Source of the DNA: Lethocerus indicus | Lineage: Eukaryota > Arthropoda > Insecta > Hemiptera > Belostomatidae | NCBI GenBank assembly: GCA_019843655.1 | Contig: JACDQD010000005.1 | Span: 11,683,575-11,747,574 of the forward strand | Direction of reading: 5' to 3' | Length of the DNA stretch: 64,000 nt | Part shown: piece by piece, positions 62,055 through 64,000 of the stretch | Position numbering within the stretch: the stretch's first letter is position 1 | How the letters are laid out: each line of letters opens with the position of its first letter | The notes under the pieces: model-generated | What the model saw: only the letters and a program-made list of their open reading frames with translations | What the model was told of the DNA's origin: nothing | Databases searched by the model: none | Translations under genes and position numbers: made by a program

Positions 62055-64000
62055 GGGGCACCCAGTCATTTCTCCTTTACTTTTTTCTTTGCTTCTATAA
62101 ATTATCAATTAACGTTCTTAGTCTCGCTCGGCCCACCGCCCCTACCGTCCAGCGTTAACGGCAACGCTTAATCTCTTATATAGAGACGTCTTCATGAATT
62201 TCGATTACCCGTGTCGACGAGTAATCCGAGGATTGATTGAGATTGCCTAACAGTGTTGGAAAGATGAACTTCAATATTCTAGGCCTGCAGACAATGTATC
62301 ATGACGACTACTTGTGTAACTAGAAGTTTAAATTTGTCTGCAATTTGTGCTCAAATAAAAACATCATCCCCGGCTTGCTTTAAAAGACAATTGGTGTCCA
62401 ATAAATGTTTGTAATAGAATAAAGGAGAATAATGAACTTGAGTGAAGAAATAAGTGAAAAGAATTAAGAAGTAAAACGCGAGAATGCAATAACTGGAGTT
62501 TAACAAGGAAATTAAATGGTGCAATTTTTATTTATCTATTATTTTTAATTAATGATGAATTGAATCAATGTATTACAATATATCTATATAGCAAAATAAT
62601 AGGGGAAATATCTAATTAATGCTTATGTACTAAGAATTACATCACGAAAGGGAATATTTTATGGTTTTGTTTAACACATACGTTATTCGCGCTAACGAGA
62701 GGCCGAAATTAGTGCTATGATTGCGGTCGTGTAGACTCTTCGGAGCGGTCCATATCGTGGCATTTGTTTGAGCCCAAAGACGATTCAGAAGGATGAAGCG
62801 ATAAATCATAGTGACAGAAACGACAGGCTAATCACCGGGCGAGTCCTAATTAAGTACTACAATTGAGATGTGGTTCCGGGACGAGACTCCGGGCCGATGA
62901 TGTGAGTTTGTGCAGTACCCTTCGGTAACGCTCTGTGTTTATATAGACTGGTATGTATGTACCAAGCGTCGTATTTAGACCTCTATTATTTACAGAATAT
63001 ACATATATTATTTTGAGGAGGACATTCTTTCCCACCAAATATAGCTCGGACGGCAGCGTGTTGTAGAATGAGAAGTGTGGGCACTTTTGAAAATCTCTTT
63101 GCTCAGTCGAAGAGGCATCCATCATCCGGACACGATAGTTGGACCGGCCGTAGCCAGTCAAAGGCCGCCGCTAATCCGAATTTCAACATTCCCCCCCCCG
63201 CCTCAATCATTCTCGAAATTTGTCCCACTTCGGGGGATTACTTAATTAATGGACCCAGTGATATAATAAGGTTGGAGACGTGTAGTAAGAAGCGGCAAGT
63301 TTCTGTCGTCAAGACTAATAAGACTAATTTATTGCGCTTAATCAGCGTCATCATCAGTCATTTCAATAATTAAATTGTTCATTTTCAATACGAGTTCATA
63401 AACAGTCAATTATAAGACGAAGTAAATTATAGAAGAATACGTAATTATAGGGTGTACGACAACTAAGTAATATGGACAAATAAATAACAAAGAAAATATA
63501 TTTTATTTTCTCTTAAATAATTATAGAGATGATTACACGTCCTTGAAATTAGCACTGTTCATCGTTATCTTATCGACAAGTATAAATAACGGAGTAGAAG
63601 TGGTCAATATAATTTTCGAAAAGCGAAGTGAAACGATTTAGAACTCGGTTTCAGAAAAGTTTCCAGTGAATGTCCCTTGGGGTTGAGTTCCCCCCCTATA
63701 GGCACTCTCCCTCTATTTACGACAGATGTAGTTGGGACGGGACAGTGGCCGTAACTCGGGCCTCCCGCTTTTCTGTGTATCTGTATGCCGGTGTCGCACC
63801 GCCCCAGTACCGATTGATCTTCACATCTTCTCCCATTGATCTTCCCTGATTTTCCGCCCCGGGTCTACCCCGGGATAATGGATCGGCCCGCCGGAAGAAA
63901 GGAATGAGTCCGCAGACCGCGGCACGGACAGCTATGGACAGTGTACAGCTGGAAGAAACCCTACTGGTAAATTGCTAGGGCGAAATTTTGTTTTGCCTTC

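Larger units (their letters stand above)
60481..64000. other. Non-coding mosaic, right end
   Basis: AT-rich DNA without visible genes fills 60480-60700, 61170-61450, 62260-62700 and 63370-63660. GC-rich islands lie near 60870-61160, 61460-62200, 62700-63260 and 63660-63960. Contents: hairpin at 61311-61333, possible quadruplex at 61831-61862, CT-rich tract at 61878-61926, nested repeats with a CArG box at 61985-62062, PBC-Hox-like site at 62801-62808, and C9 at 63191-63199. Frames of up to 103 codons are unrecognised and overlap on both strands. Confidence 0.6.

Overview
This is eukaryotic nuclear DNA in which I find no protein-coding gene, rRNA, tRNA, CRISPR array or recognisable transposon that I can defend. 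Long AT-rich stretches, several dinucleotide microsatellites, many short open frames lying antisense to one another, and the lack of operon-like packing rule out a bacterial, phage or organellar window. CpG is common in both GC-rich and AT-rich parts, so the DNA does not look methylated and CpG-depleted like a vertebrate genome. An invertebrate animal, perhaps an arthropod, is the best guess. This is inference: no gene or repeat family gives a taxonomic anchor, and I cannot formally exclude a simulated sequence.

The main architecture is a mosaic. AT-rich DNA is broken by about 50 GC-rich, CpG-rich islands of roughly 150-900 bp, often about 1 kb apart, along the whole window. Examples are 1000-1300, 2790-3120, 5640-6080, 6490-6980, 8200-8700, 13370-14000, 17030-17560, 20340-20900, 22680-24120, 30650-31260, 41090-41840, 44200-44700, 47330-47720, 48050-48770, 52400-53350, 57030-57520, 59640-60080 and 61460-62200. 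Many islands hold words resembling homeodomain (TAATTA), PBC-Hox (TGATTTAT), Sox (CCATTGTT) and POU (ATTTGCAT) sites, and short perfect inverted repeats. This would fit a gene desert or giant intron packed with cis-regulatory elements near a developmental regulator, but no target gene is inside the window.

The clearest local objects are: an island at 44.39-44.63 kb with two exact and one variant PBC-Hox-type sites plus an octamer; an inverted pair of Sox-type sites forming a hairpin at 59.72-59.76 kb; a TATA/initiator pair at 45.15 kb followed by a 15-bp hairpin; overlapping, mutually exclusive hairpins at 10.2-10.4 kb and 37.03 kb; three inverted repeats in tandem at 42.2-42.3 kb; and a CArG box nested in larger inverted repeats at 62.0 kb. 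Microsatellites are (CT)n, (TA)n, (TG)n, (AC)n, (TGG)n, (TGT)n and a G-quadruplex-capable (GGGCGGC)4. Long poly-C tracts lie almost all on the + strand. Transcription-factor names below are motif resemblances only; conservation, chromatin and transcription data would be needed to show function.
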